Part shown: positions 5,891-11,476 of the stretch, in pieces
How the letters are laid out: every line of letters starts with the position of its first letter
Numbering within the stretch: the first letter of the stretch is position 1
IMG/VR virus record: IMGVR_UViG_3300032676_000852
Location: 1 to 21,556 of that record
Strand: one strand, 5' to 3'
Length of the DNA stretch: 21,556 nt
Origin: a virus
Position numbers and translations under genes: made by a program
Notes under the pieces: model-generated
Database searches by the model: none
The model's input: only the letters and a program-made list of their open reading frames with translations
Told to the model about the DNA's origin: nothing

Positions 5891-6296
5891 AGTTGATATA
5901 GACCCTGTTGCAAAGGGTAGGCCTCGCTATGCCAAGCGTGGTAACTTTGTATCTACATACACTCCTACCAAAACAAGAGATTATGAACAAATAATCAAGT
6001 ATAAAGCTATTGAAGCAATGGGTAGCTCTGAGCCTCTAGAAAGCCCTGTAAGAGTCAATTTAGAGTTTGGTATGCCAATACCTAAGAGCACCCCAAAGAA
6101 AGCTTTAGAGGCTTATTTAGATGGATCTGTAAAGCATATAAAGAAACCTGATGTTGATAATTTAGCTAAAGCAATACTGGATGCGATGAATGATGTGGTT
6201 TATTTAGATGACAATCAAATAATTAGGTTAACAATTGAAAAAAAGTATAGTAAACTAGGTTATATTGAGATTAACGTCCAAGAAGATTTAGAGTAG
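5868..6296 (+). CDS. rusA: RusA-family Holliday junction resolvase
   Basis: A 142-aa protein, normal for the family. GRPRYAKRG (17-25) and KKPDVDNLAKAILDAMND (92-109) followed by VYLDDNQI (111-118) are the RusA hallmarks. D95, D97 and D114/D115 are the likely metal-binding catalytic acids. RusA resolves four-way junctions formed during recombination and replication, removing branches from concatemers before packaging. AAGGAG lies eight bases before ATG 5868, fixing the start. It fits functionally with the ERF annealing protein in the leftward operon. Confidence 0.9.
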   Translation: MTFMLHFRVDIDPVAKGRPRYAKRGNFVSTYTPTKTRDYEQIIKYKAIEAMGSSEPLESPVRVNLEFGMPIPKSTPKKALEAYLDGSVKHIKKPDVDNLAKAILDAMNDVVYLDDNQIIRLTIEKKYSKLGYIEINVQEDLE

Positions 6297-6303
6297 AGGT
6301 TAT

Positions 6304-6555
6304 ATGACTAAAGAAGATGCTGTTAAATTATTATGTGAGCATTTTAGCGAGGGAATGGTGCGTACGATTATGGATGCACTAAAGCAAGAGCAAAGTGAGC
6401 TTAAAGAATGGATAGGTTTGACACATGAAGAAATATCAGTCGAATGGTTTGCAGTTTTTGATGCTGATCCTGGTATTGGAAAAAATATAACCAATGGTGT
6501 ATTTGATTTTGCTAATGCAATAGAAGCTAAATTAAAGGATAAGAATGGATACTAA
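6304..6555 (+). CDS. Small unknown protein, tandem paralogue A (KEWxGL...AIEAKLKxKN family)
   Basis: An 83-aa acidic protein with KEWIGLTHEEI (residues 34-44) and the C-terminal FANAIEAKLKDKN. The same two motifs occur in the next gene, so the two share at least their C-terminal module. I have seen this motif pair near the ends of many small phage proteins. AGAGG lies before the ATG. Function unknown. Confidence 0.6.
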   Translation: MTKEDAVKLLCEHFSEGMVRTIMDALKQEQSELKEWIGLTHEEISVEWFAVFDADPGIGKNITNGVFDFANAIEAKLKDKNGY

Positions 6556-6787
6556 ACAAGATTGGAAGGGCTTAGATGGAGCTATTGCTTGGCATTTTAT
6601 TGAACGTCAAGCAGAAAACTGGAATCAAGTTGGCGAGATGATGAATGAATGGTTAAAGGCTAATACACCAACTAAAGAATGGGTAGGGTTATCTGGTGAA
6701 GATGATCTTGATTGGGAAGAAGGAGACAGTTTAATAGATTTGTTTAAAGCAATAGAAGCTAAATTAAAAGAGAAAAATGCGCTTTGA
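6545..6787 (+). CDS. Small unknown protein, tandem paralogue B
   Basis: An 80-aa acidic protein with a different N-terminal half (WHFIERQAENWNQVGEMM) but the same KEWVGL (residues 44-49) and LFKAIEAKLKEKN ending as the preceding gene. The DNA for the shared end is identical over 20 nt (6517-6536 and 6749-6768). It starts inside the preceding gene's last codons. Confidence 0.6.
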   Translation: MDTKQDWKGLDGAIAWHFIERQAENWNQVGEMMNEWLKANTPTKEWVGLSGEDDLDWEEGDSLIDLFKAIEAKLKEKNAL

Positions 6788-6965
6788 AAAAGGTCATAAA
6801 CGAGCAAAGGGAGGTAAACGTCCTGGTTCTGGAAGGCCGCCAAAGGATGATATTCGAAGAGTGTATATAAGCTTAAACCCTTTGCAGAAAAGATTACTGT
6901 ATGAGATTACGAAAGAGATAAGACCTCAGCAAGCAATTCAGAAGTTTCTTAACATGAATTTATGA
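6777..6965 (+). CDS. Small basic protein with a GRPP AT-hook-like motif
   Basis: A 62-aa basic protein. KGGKRPGSGRPPKDD (residues 11-25) resembles the AT-hook or N-terminal arm seen in small phage DNA-binding proteins. The rest (RVYISLNPLQKRLLYEITKE) could form a ribbon-helix-helix unit. A DNA-binding role is likely but inferred. Confidence 0.55.
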   Translation: MRFEKGHKRAKGGKRPGSGRPPKDDIRRVYISLNPLQKRLLYEITKEIRPQQAIQKFLNMNL

Positions 6966-7213
6966 TAGAAACGATTAGAAATGGAAGTAGGAAGTTTTAC
7001 AGGTGTTCAACCTGTTCAACATTGTTTAACGAACTAGGAGTTAGTAATGAGCATTCATGCGGATTTAATATCAAAATCAATAACCGGCAATCGAAGCCTG
7101 AAGGTGAGCCAGACGGACTTCGAACAACACCTCAGACACCTTTCAAACGATCTTATAACCTCGAGAGAACTACTGAAAGGTCTTTTGGAGGCAATGGATA
7201 CAAGAGATCCTAA
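6962..7213 (+). CDS. Small zinc-ribbon-like protein with overprinted tail
   Basis: The ATG overlaps the previous stop (ATGA). Residues 12-35 (FYRCSTCSTLFNELGVSNEHSCGF) give a probable zinc site. The last 50 residues are rich in R, S, T, G and P and overlap the next gene by 167 nt in another frame, so this tail is probably an accidental extension. The zinc part resembles that of the 88-aa protein at 2563-2829 (both contain CSTCxTLF). Confidence 0.5.
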   Translation: MIETIRNGSRKFYRCSTCSTLFNELGVSNEHSCGFNIKINNRQSKPEGEPDGLRTTPQTPFKRSYNLERTTERSFGGNGYKRS

Positions 7214-7262
7214 AAAATTAATTAACTTCATTGACCTTACCAAAACATTCTTAACGAAATGA
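7047..7262 (+). CDS. Hypothetical 71-aa protein
   Basis: AGGAG at 7036-7040, six bases before ATG 7047, makes this start convincing although the gene lies largely inside the upstream frame. The product is helical (FEQHLRHLSNDLITSRELLKGLLEAM). No family recognised. Confidence 0.65.
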   Translation: MSIHADLISKSITGNRSLKVSQTDFEQHLRHLSNDLITSRELLKGLLEAMDTRDPKKLINFIDLTKTFLTK

Positions 7263-7268
7263 ACAATC

Positions 7269-7607
7269 ATGGACGAAACAATACAAACGATAGACCCACA
7301 CAGGGCGATAGCTTACATAGTCGAGAAGGCCGAGGAGTATTCGGTAGCGAAGGGAAGCAGGATCGAGTCAGAACACCTATTGAAGACAGTAAAAGCAATC
7401 TTAATGAACGAAGAATCGGGAAGCGTAGCTCTAAAGGAAGCTTACGCACTCAGCCATGACACTTACATTCAAAAGATAGAAGAAATTAAGAAATATACAG
7501 TTCAAGAAGAATATTTAAAGATGATGTTGGATGCCGCCAAGGCCAGGATAGAAGTTTGGAAGGTTCAAGAGTATAGTAAACGTGCTGAGATGAAGGCAGG
7601 ATTATGA
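7269..7607 (+). CDS. Conserved phage protein of unknown function, helical
   Basis: A 112-aa helical protein. The pattern AEEYSVAKGSRIESEHLLKTVKAILM, then Y-containing helices and ARIEVWKVQEYSKRAEM at the end, matches a small early-gene family found in many phages near RusA-type genes. Function unknown; recombination or replication accessory is possible. The stop overlaps the next ATG (ATGA). Confidence 0.65.
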   Translation: MDETIQTIDPHRAIAYIVEKAEEYSVAKGSRIESEHLLKTVKAILMNEESGSVALKEAYALSHDTYIQKIEEIKKYTVQEEYLKMMLDAAKARIEVWKVQEYSKRAEMKAGL

Positions 7608-7693
7608 AGATATTGATTGAACTGGCTATGGACACCATAGCAATATCCTCGATATTGTTTTGTATTTACATAATTATTAAGTATTGCGAATGA
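7604..7693 (+). CDS. 29-aa single-span membrane microprotein
   Basis: Starts at an ATGA overlap with the previous gene. The product MKILIELAMDTIAISSILFC plus IYIIIKYCE is one hydrophobic helix with a short charged end. An 11-codon frame follows at 7690, also by ATGA overlap, and is probably not a real gene. Confidence 0.5.
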   Translation: MKILIELAMDTIAISSILFCIYIIIKYCE

Positions 7694-7714
7694 CATTTGA
7701 GCAAGGATTGATGT

Positions 7715-7876
7715 ATGAACCTTAGCCAAGGCAAATTAGCGGATAGTCTTGTTAATGAAATGCTAGAACTAATTCACAAGTACGATGAAACACTTTACAT
7801 GGCAACAGTTATTGGATGCGTAGAGTTAGTAAGGCAACAGTTAATTATTGATGCAATGGAAGAAGATGATGACTAA
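7715..7876 (+). CDS. Conserved small phage protein, 53 aa
   Basis: AAGGA at 7703-7707 lies seven bases before ATG 7715. The product begins MNLSQGKLADSLVNEMLELI and ends in an acidic EEDDD; the middle has YDETLYMATVIGCVELVRQQ. I recognise the pattern from small early phage proteins of unknown function. Confidence 0.65.
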   Translation: MNLSQGKLADSLVNEMLELIHKYDETLYMATVIGCVELVRQQLIIDAMEEDDD

Positions 7877-8093
7877 AGAAGAAATAATTGAGATGGCTAC
7901 AAAAGTTTATGGTAAATGTAAATGGCATGAATCTGCTTTGCAACACCTTCAAATCTTTGCCCAATTGATAGCAGAAAAAGAACGTGAGGAATGTGCAAAG
8001 ATATGTGATGCTATGGATAGCATAAGCGATTACTACACATTAAGGGTTGAGTTAATTTGTGCTCAAGCTATTCGTGCAAGGGGGCAAAAATGA
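7866..8093 (+). CDS. Small phage protein with ERexCAKICD and IRARGQK motifs
   Basis: Start taken at the ATGATG pair (7866/7869); a longer frame from 7848 lacks support. The product is helical with EREECAKICDAMD (residues 40-52 or so) and CAQAIRARGQK at the end, a pattern widespread in small phage proteins. The last codons contain an AAGGGGG that serves as ribosome binding site for the next gene, whose ATG overlaps the stop. Confidence 0.65.
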   Translation: MMTKEEIIEMATKVYGKCKWHESALQHLQIFAQLIAEKEREECAKICDAMDSISDYYTLRVELICAQAIRARGQK

Positions 8094-8293
8094 CTTATAA
8101 AAATACAGGTGAAATTTGTATGGTGACCGTTGAAGATGTAAGCAGAAAAGACGGCATTAAATTTGTTGATTTGGGTAATTACTTTACGGACGATAAAGGA
8201 AAAAAGTTTTTATTGACATCTCTTGAAAACGCTGAAAAATATTGGCATTTAGTTAACGTACCAATCTTAATTCGAGCAAGGGGACAAAAATGA
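8090..8293 (+). CDS. Hypothetical protein ending in the same IRARGQK module
   Basis: The ATG overlaps the previous stop (ATGA). The 67-aa product (MTYKNTGEICMVTVEDVSRK...) is unrelated to its neighbour except for the final IRARGQK. The last 24 nt match those of the previous gene at 22 positions and again supply the ribosome binding site for the next gene. A longer frame from 8057 would overlap more and is less likely. Confidence 0.6.
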   Translation: MTYKNTGEICMVTVEDVSRKDGIKFVDLGNYFTDDKGKKFLLTSLENAEKYWHLVNVPILIRARGQK

Positions 8294-8382
8294 ATACATG
8301 GCCCTTTCCCACTAAATTACCTGTAACGCCACCAAAACCCGTAAAATTTAATCCAGATAATTACGACCAAGCAACATTTTAA
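8290..8382 (+). CDS. 30-aa proline-rich microprotein
   Basis: Starts by ATGA overlap with CAAGGGG upstream. The product MNTWPFPTKLPVTPPKPVKF plus NPDNYDQATF is proline-rich and probably unstructured. Its stop (TAA) overlaps the AAGGAG of the next gene. Translation is likely from the signals; function unknown. Confidence 0.5.
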   Translation: MNTWPFPTKLPVTPPKPVKFNPDNYDQATF

Positions 8383-8391
8383 GGAGATATT

Positions 8392-8550
8392 ATGAAAGAC
8401 GGACTTTATGCCAACATCCATAAAAAGCAAGAGAGGATAAAACGTGAAAAAGCAGAAGGTAAGAAGGTTGAGAAGATGAGAAAGCCTGGATCTAAAGGTT
8501 CTCCTACTGCCAAAGCATTTGAAAATAGTAAAAAAACAGCGAAAAAATAA
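8392..8550 (+). CDS. Conserved small phage protein (MKDGLYANIHKKQ family)
   Basis: AAGGAG (8381-8386) precedes ATG 8392. The 52-aa basic product, with DGLYANIHKKQERI, MRKPGSKGSPTA and a lysine-rich end, belongs to a very common small phage family that I recognise by sequence. Its function is unknown. It is too short for many gene callers. Confidence 0.75.
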   Translation: MKDGLYANIHKKQERIKREKAEGKKVEKMRKPGSKGSPTAKAFENSKKTAKK

Positions 8551-8798
8551 TGCCAAGACATAAAAGTTCATTAACCGATGGAGTATGTTTTTCTGTTCGT
8601 ATGTCGAAAGCCCAGCGTGAAATGTTTAACGACTTGGGCGGCATCGATTGGCTGAGAAAATACATTGATAGACAGTTATTACAAGAAGAAATCCAATTAA
8701 GATGTACCGAGACAAAGACCTCCTCAGACTCGCAGAGAATCAACCCTGTATCTTACAAGCCCTATCCAACTGCCTCGGAGAGTCAGAGACAACCGTAA
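8550..8798 (+). CDS. Small ribbon-helix-helix-like protein
   Basis: Starts at a TAATG overlap with the previous gene. Residues 13-44 (CFSVRMSKAQREMFNDLGG, then IDWLRKYIDRQL) fit a strand plus two helices as in ribbon-helix-helix DNA-binding proteins. The last 30 residues are S/T/Q/P-rich and overlap the next gene by 97 nt, so they may be an accidental extension. Confidence 0.5.
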   Translation: MPRHKSSLTDGVCFSVRMSKAQREMFNDLGGIDWLRKYIDRQLLQEEIQLRCTETKTSSDSQRINPVSYKPYPTASESQRQP

Positions 8799-9055
8799 GC
8801 GCACACAGTAACCAGCTTGTACATGGCAAAGGAAGGGGCCTAAAGAGTGAGGATTGCTATTCAATTTGGGCTTGTTCACGGTGCCATGCATGGCTTGATC
8901 AGGGAAAAGGGTCAAAAATAGACAAGAATGCACATTTTGATGAAAGATTTCCTTACCAAGTTTGGGAATGGAAAAAAATAGCAAATGACAAACTTCAGAA
9001 GCCTTGGAAAGTTGATGCGGCTCAAAAGGTACTTAATTATTTAGAGGTAGTGTAA
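8702..9055 (+). CDS. YbcO-like (DUF1364) putative nuclease
   Basis: A 117-aa protein. C16 and C24, then H35 (TTVSAHSNQLVHGKGRG), and CSRCHAWLDQG (58-68) reproduce the C...C...H...CxxCH layout of the YbcO/DUF1364 family of small HNH-like nucleases found in lambdoid and other phages. Zinc ligands are probably C16, C24, C58 and C61 with H35 and H62 catalytic. Role likely in processing recombination intermediates together with RusA. Last gene of the early operon, followed by a terminator. Confidence 0.78.
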   Translation: MYRDKDLLRLAENQPCILQALSNCLGESETTVSAHSNQLVHGKGRGLKSEDCYSIWACSRCHAWLDQGKGSKIDKNAHFDERFPYQVWEWKKIANDKLQKPWKVDAAQKVLNYLEVV

Positions 9056-9064
9056 AAAATTGAT

Positions 9065-9127
9065 ACCCCCCTTCAATTTCAACGGGGGGGGTCAAATGCC
9101 CAAAATACCCCATTTTTTTGTTTTTTT
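9065..9127 (+). terminator. Intrinsic terminator of the early operon with two competing stems
   Basis: A C run (9066-9071), a run of eight G (9084-9091) and a second C run (9108-9111) are followed by seven T, one G and seven T (9113-9127). The G run can pair with the first C run or with the second, ACCCC; only the second pairing gives a hairpin next to the T tract. Confidence 0.65.
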
Positions 9128-9135
9128 ATCAATGA

Positions 9136-9364
9136 AAGTGAGTATTTACTTACATAAAAGTGAGCACTCACTTCGCTAAAATGTAAGTGAACACTCACTA
9201 ACTTAATAAAATCAATCTATCCAAATACCCTCAAAATAGTGCTTTAAAACCTCTTAAAACGACCTACAAGCCCTCAAAATAGTTAACCCAATACTACCCT
9301 AGTACTTTAAAAATAATGCCTTAAAAGGCCTAGATTTTAATGTAATTTAAGTGAATACTCACTT
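9136..9364. repeat. Four copies of a 16-bp palindrome, AAGTGARYACTCACTT
   Basis: Copies at 9136-9151, 9158-9173 (perfect 7-2-7 palindrome), 9185-9200 and 9349-9364. Between the third and fourth lie a 13-bp direct repeat, CCCTCAAAATAGT (9228-9240 and 9271-9283), and a GCCTT-AA-AAGGC palindrome (9318-9329). No gene in 9056-9420. The layout suggests operators or origin iterons. Confidence 0.7.
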
Positions 9365-9377
9365 CACTTACTAACTC

Positions 9378-9402
9378 AAAAAAACCGGGTATAAAACCCG
9401 GT
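9378..9402 (-). terminator. Intrinsic terminator of the second leftward operon
   Basis: ACCGGGT (9384-9390) and ACCCGGT (9396-9402) form a perfect 7-bp stem with a five-base loop. On the minus strand it is followed by a run of T (the A run before 9384). It lies just past the stop of the last leftward gene. Confidence 0.75.
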
Positions 9403-9420
9403 AAATTGACTATTTAAAAA

Positions 9421-9585
9421 TTACATTAACGCCCAAAAATCTGCATCCTCGCAAAAAAATACATAGATAGGGTTTTCTAAGTAATGATAAAAAACAATAT
9501 TGTTCATAATTTTAGTGATAACGCACAATTTTGCATCGTCAAAATTCTTATTAACGCCGATAGATCCAATTTTTAATTCGTTCAT
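9421..9585 (-). CDS. Hypothetical 54-aa protein
   Basis: ATG 9585 overlaps the stop of the upstream gene (ATGA), with AGGGG ten bases before it. The product begins MNELKIGSIGVNKNFDDAKL, is rich in aromatic residues later (VFYHYLENPIYVFFC) and ends DFWALM. No family recognised. It is the last gene before the leftward terminator. Confidence 0.55.
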   Translation of the reverse strand: MNELKIGSIGVNKNFDDAKLCVITKIMNNIVFYHYLENPIYVFFCEDADFWALM

Positions 9586-9746
9586 GGTAATTCATCCCCT
9601 AAAATTTCAAGATCAATTGCAATGGCCCATAATTGAGAATCGGAGAGATTTAAAAGATTTTCAATTGTAGGAGTAGGGTTAACTGTAGACTCAAGATCTA
9701 AGTTATATGCATCAAATATTAATTTAATTAATTCTCTTTTAAGCAT
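9582..9746 (-). CDS. Hypothetical 54-aa acidic protein
   Basis: Starts at ATG 9746, three bases after the stop of the cysteine-rich gene. The product has LKRELIKLIFDAYNLDLEST and LLNLSDSQLWAIAIDLEILG, mostly helical and acidic. ATGA overlap with the next gene. No family recognised. Confidence 0.55.
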   Translation of the reverse strand: MLKRELIKLIFDAYNLDLESTVNPTPTIENLLNLSDSQLWAIAIDLEILGDELP

Positions 9747-9749
9747 AAT

Positions 9750-10511
9750 TTAAACCTTCACTATTTGAATATTTTTTAACATACTATTAACCCGGTTTTT
9801 TTGTGCGCCATGCGCCGGGAAGCCGATAATAACGGCCCTATCTACTATTTGACACAATTGACAATTAGAACAATTAACATTGTCCTTATAAGTGGCCGGG
9901 CAAGTTATAACAGTATTACCCGCGGGTGTAATCTCTTTTTTAGGCGCATCAATTGATTGAAGAGTAACTACAGGCCCGGCTTTAAGTTCTTTTAATCTAT
10001 CCGCATCCGCATAATTATTGGCGCTTAGGTTAACTGTAAACCCGCATTTATTGGCTTGACGTATCCAATGAATATTTGATGCTAATTTGACCTTATGAGT
10101 ATAAGTAAACCCTCTTTTAAATAAATTGGCTTGAACTAATTCACCTAGTAAAACCGGATCAATGGCCTCATTCTCGCCCGGTAGATCACCGGCGATATCA
10201 TGCCGCCATAATTGTGCATCTGGTAATGATTTAATATTATTAATTAATTCGGGCCATGTAATGCCCCTCTCGCCATTGCTTACTTTACTCCAGTTCCAGC
10301 CTACAGGCCCCAAATCGGCATAACAGCCGTTTTTATTTTTTAATGGGCAACTATCAGGACATGATCTTTTGTCGCTTACTGTGCAGGGTATTGGCCCTAT
10401 TTTCGAATTGGCACTAACCCTAGTAAACTGATAATGATAATTAAACGCTAACCCTCTTGATGCATACGTATCTACTATCATCTCGCCAATTGGCGTTAAA
10501 ACTGTATTCAT
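9750..10511 (-). CDS. Cysteine-rich conserved phage protein of unknown function (DUF7227-like)
   Basis: A 253-aa protein. I recognise the family layout: SANSKIGPIP (33-42), CPDSCPLKNKNGCYA (51-65), GERGITWPEL (80-89), QLWRHDIAGDLPGE (100-113), FTYTHK (135-140), FTVNLSANN (158-166), GPVVTLQ (179-185), then C204 and NCSNCQLCQ (213-221) and GFPAHG (230-235). I think it is the phage family labelled DUF7227, but cannot check. Nine cysteines in clusters (43, 51, 55, 63; 204, 214, 217, 220) suggest one or two metal or iron-sulfur sites. Conserved R/H/D residues (RHD at 103-105) and the THK could form an active site. It sits alone among microproteins. Enzyme activity is likely but unknown. Confidence 0.7.
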   Translation of the reverse strand: MNTVLTPIGEMIVDTYASRGLAFNYHYQFTRVSANSKIGPIPCTVSDKRSCPDSCPLKNKNGCYADLGPVGWNWSKVSNGERGITWPELINNIKSLPDAQLWRHDIAGDLPGENEAIDPVLLGELVQANLFKRGFTYTHKVKLASNIHWIRQANKCGFTVNLSANNYADADRLKELKAGPVVTLQSIDAPKKEITPAGNTVITCPATYKDNVNCSNCQLCQIVDRAVIIGFPAHGAQKNRVNSMLKNIQIVKV

Positions 10512-10524
10512 AATCTATATCCTT

Positions 10525-10620
10525 TTAATAACCTAAATACTTTGCTCTGATATATAAAATGCCGCCATATCCAATAACGACAATTAACCCGGAAATAATG
10601 AATAAATCCATATAAATCAT
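10525..10620 (-). CDS. 31-aa single-span membrane microprotein
   Basis: AAGGGAG lies seven bases before ATG 10620. The product MIYMDLFIISGLIVVIGYGG plus ILYIRAKYLGY is one membrane helix with a basic C-terminus. It follows the 47-aa gene by two bases. No family recognised. Confidence 0.6.
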   Translation of the reverse strand: MIYMDLFIISGLIVVIGYGGILYIRAKYLGY

Positions 10621-10622
10621 AA

Positions 10623-10766
10623 TTAATCTCCCTTATTTAAACTAATAAATACTTCCTCTAATGAACCACTAAAAGTAGCAACCCATTGTTTTGCCATCTC
10701 CTCATACAAAAAATAGATAACGTCAAGTTTTGCATTCACTATATAAGTTACTTTATAAACAGTCAT
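10623..10766 (-). CDS. Hypothetical 47-aa protein, first gene of the second leftward operon
   Basis: AGGGG lies five bases before ATG 10766. The product begins MTVYKVTYIVNAKLDVIYFL and continues YEEMAKQWVATFSGSLEEVF, a plausible small beta-alpha protein. It is the promoter-proximal gene, 20 bp downstream of a 14-bp perfect palindrome. No family recognised. Confidence 0.55.
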   Translation of the reverse strand: MTVYKVTYIVNAKLDVIYFLYEEMAKQWVATFSGSLEEVFISLNKGD

Positions 10767-10789
10767 AAAAACCCCTAGAAAGTTAAGTA

Positions 10790-10803
10790 GTGCAATATTG
10801 CAC
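10790..10803. promoter_or_regulatory. Perfect 14-bp palindrome, candidate operator
   Basis: GTGCAATATTGCAC lies just upstream of the first gene of the second leftward operon, where a repressor would block its transcription. No clear -10/-35 pair was found beside it. Confidence 0.5.
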
Positions 10804-11339
10804 CTAATAATCTTAACGTGTTGCGCTTAAATGGTTAACTAGTAGAAACCCTATGTATTCACACAATAAAGTTAATTAGTTAACTGCATCATTATTAGTG
10901 ATCAATCAATCAAATCAATGGACATATATTAACTGTGCGTTAATCGCACAAATAAACCCTATTAGATCCATTAAAAGATCTTATATGGTTCGCAAACAAT
11001 AAACCCTCACGACATTAGTATGCAAAATACAGAGGAGAAGATACAACAGCATCAATTGTCTTACTTAGGTTATTAAACCGATCTGATCTAACTACAAATA
11101 CTCTAAGTCATAGGACCCCCCCTAGGTTAATTAAACCTACCCTTAGTTAATAAGTTAATTAAGTGGAGGGGGGTACAAGGGAATCTACTAAAGAGAGGGG
11201 GGGCCCACTCACCCATTCCCAAAATTTATTTAAAAATATTAGGTTAACAACAGAAAGTAAATACAGAAAATAGTAAAGGCGTTTTCTGTATAAAAATTTT
11301 TTATCTAAAAGTTTCTGGTAAACTAAGTATACTAAGAAG
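10804..11339. other. Non-coding region with palindromes and G/C homopolymers
   Basis: No gene found; the longest start-to-stop frame seen is 18 codons without a ribosome binding site. Contents: AAACCCT at 10846, 10954 and 11001; an inverted repeat TGTGCG-5-CGCACA (10934-10950); two TTAATTAA sites; a run of seven C (11116-11122), six G (11168-11173) and seven G followed by CCC (11197-11206). It separates the leftward operon from the packaging operon and could hold promoters, an origin or a packaging site. Confidence 0.5.
11328..11333 (+). promoter_or_regulatory. -10 box of the packaging-operon promoter
   Basis: TATACT at 11328-11333 predicts a start at about 11340, exactly where the first stem of the structured leader begins. 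No good -35 box is seen at 16-18 bp. Confidence 0.45.
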
Positions 11340-11460
11340 TATGAGGATTGAAGCGTAGCTGTCGGACGTGTTCCGTCTTTAAGTGCAGTCCTCATATTTG
11401 TTGGTGGCTGAACCGATAACAGTAGTACCCAAGGGTGGTTATCCTCGAAACCATCAACAA
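11340..11460 (+). ncRNA. Structured RNA leader of the packaging operon
   Basis: Two long stems stand side by side. Stem 1: 11340-11350 with 11386-11396 (11 bp, one G-U), enclosing a small CGGA/TCCG hairpin. Stem 2: 11398-11407 with 11451-11460 (10 bp, one G-U), enclosing GATAAC/GTTATC (11415-11420, 11438-11443) and an ACCC-AA-GGGT hairpin (11427-11436). The last stem ends four bases before the AGGAGG of the next gene. No T run follows, so it is not a plain terminator. Confidence 0.6.
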
Positions 11461-11476
11461 CTAACAGGAGGTAAGT

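Noticed and set aside
7259-7459. 66-codon frame rich in R, G, S and N
   Set aside because: Shadow of the 112-aa gene at 7269, which has normal composition.
11021-11079. 18-codon frame in the non-coding block
   Set aside because: No ribosome binding site and no sign of coding.
11159-11395. 78-codon minus-strand frame
   Set aside because: Runs through the G-run region and the structured leader; low-complexity product without start signals.
11340-11460. tRNA gene
   Set aside because: No T-loop consensus and no cloverleaf; stems do not fit tRNA geometry.
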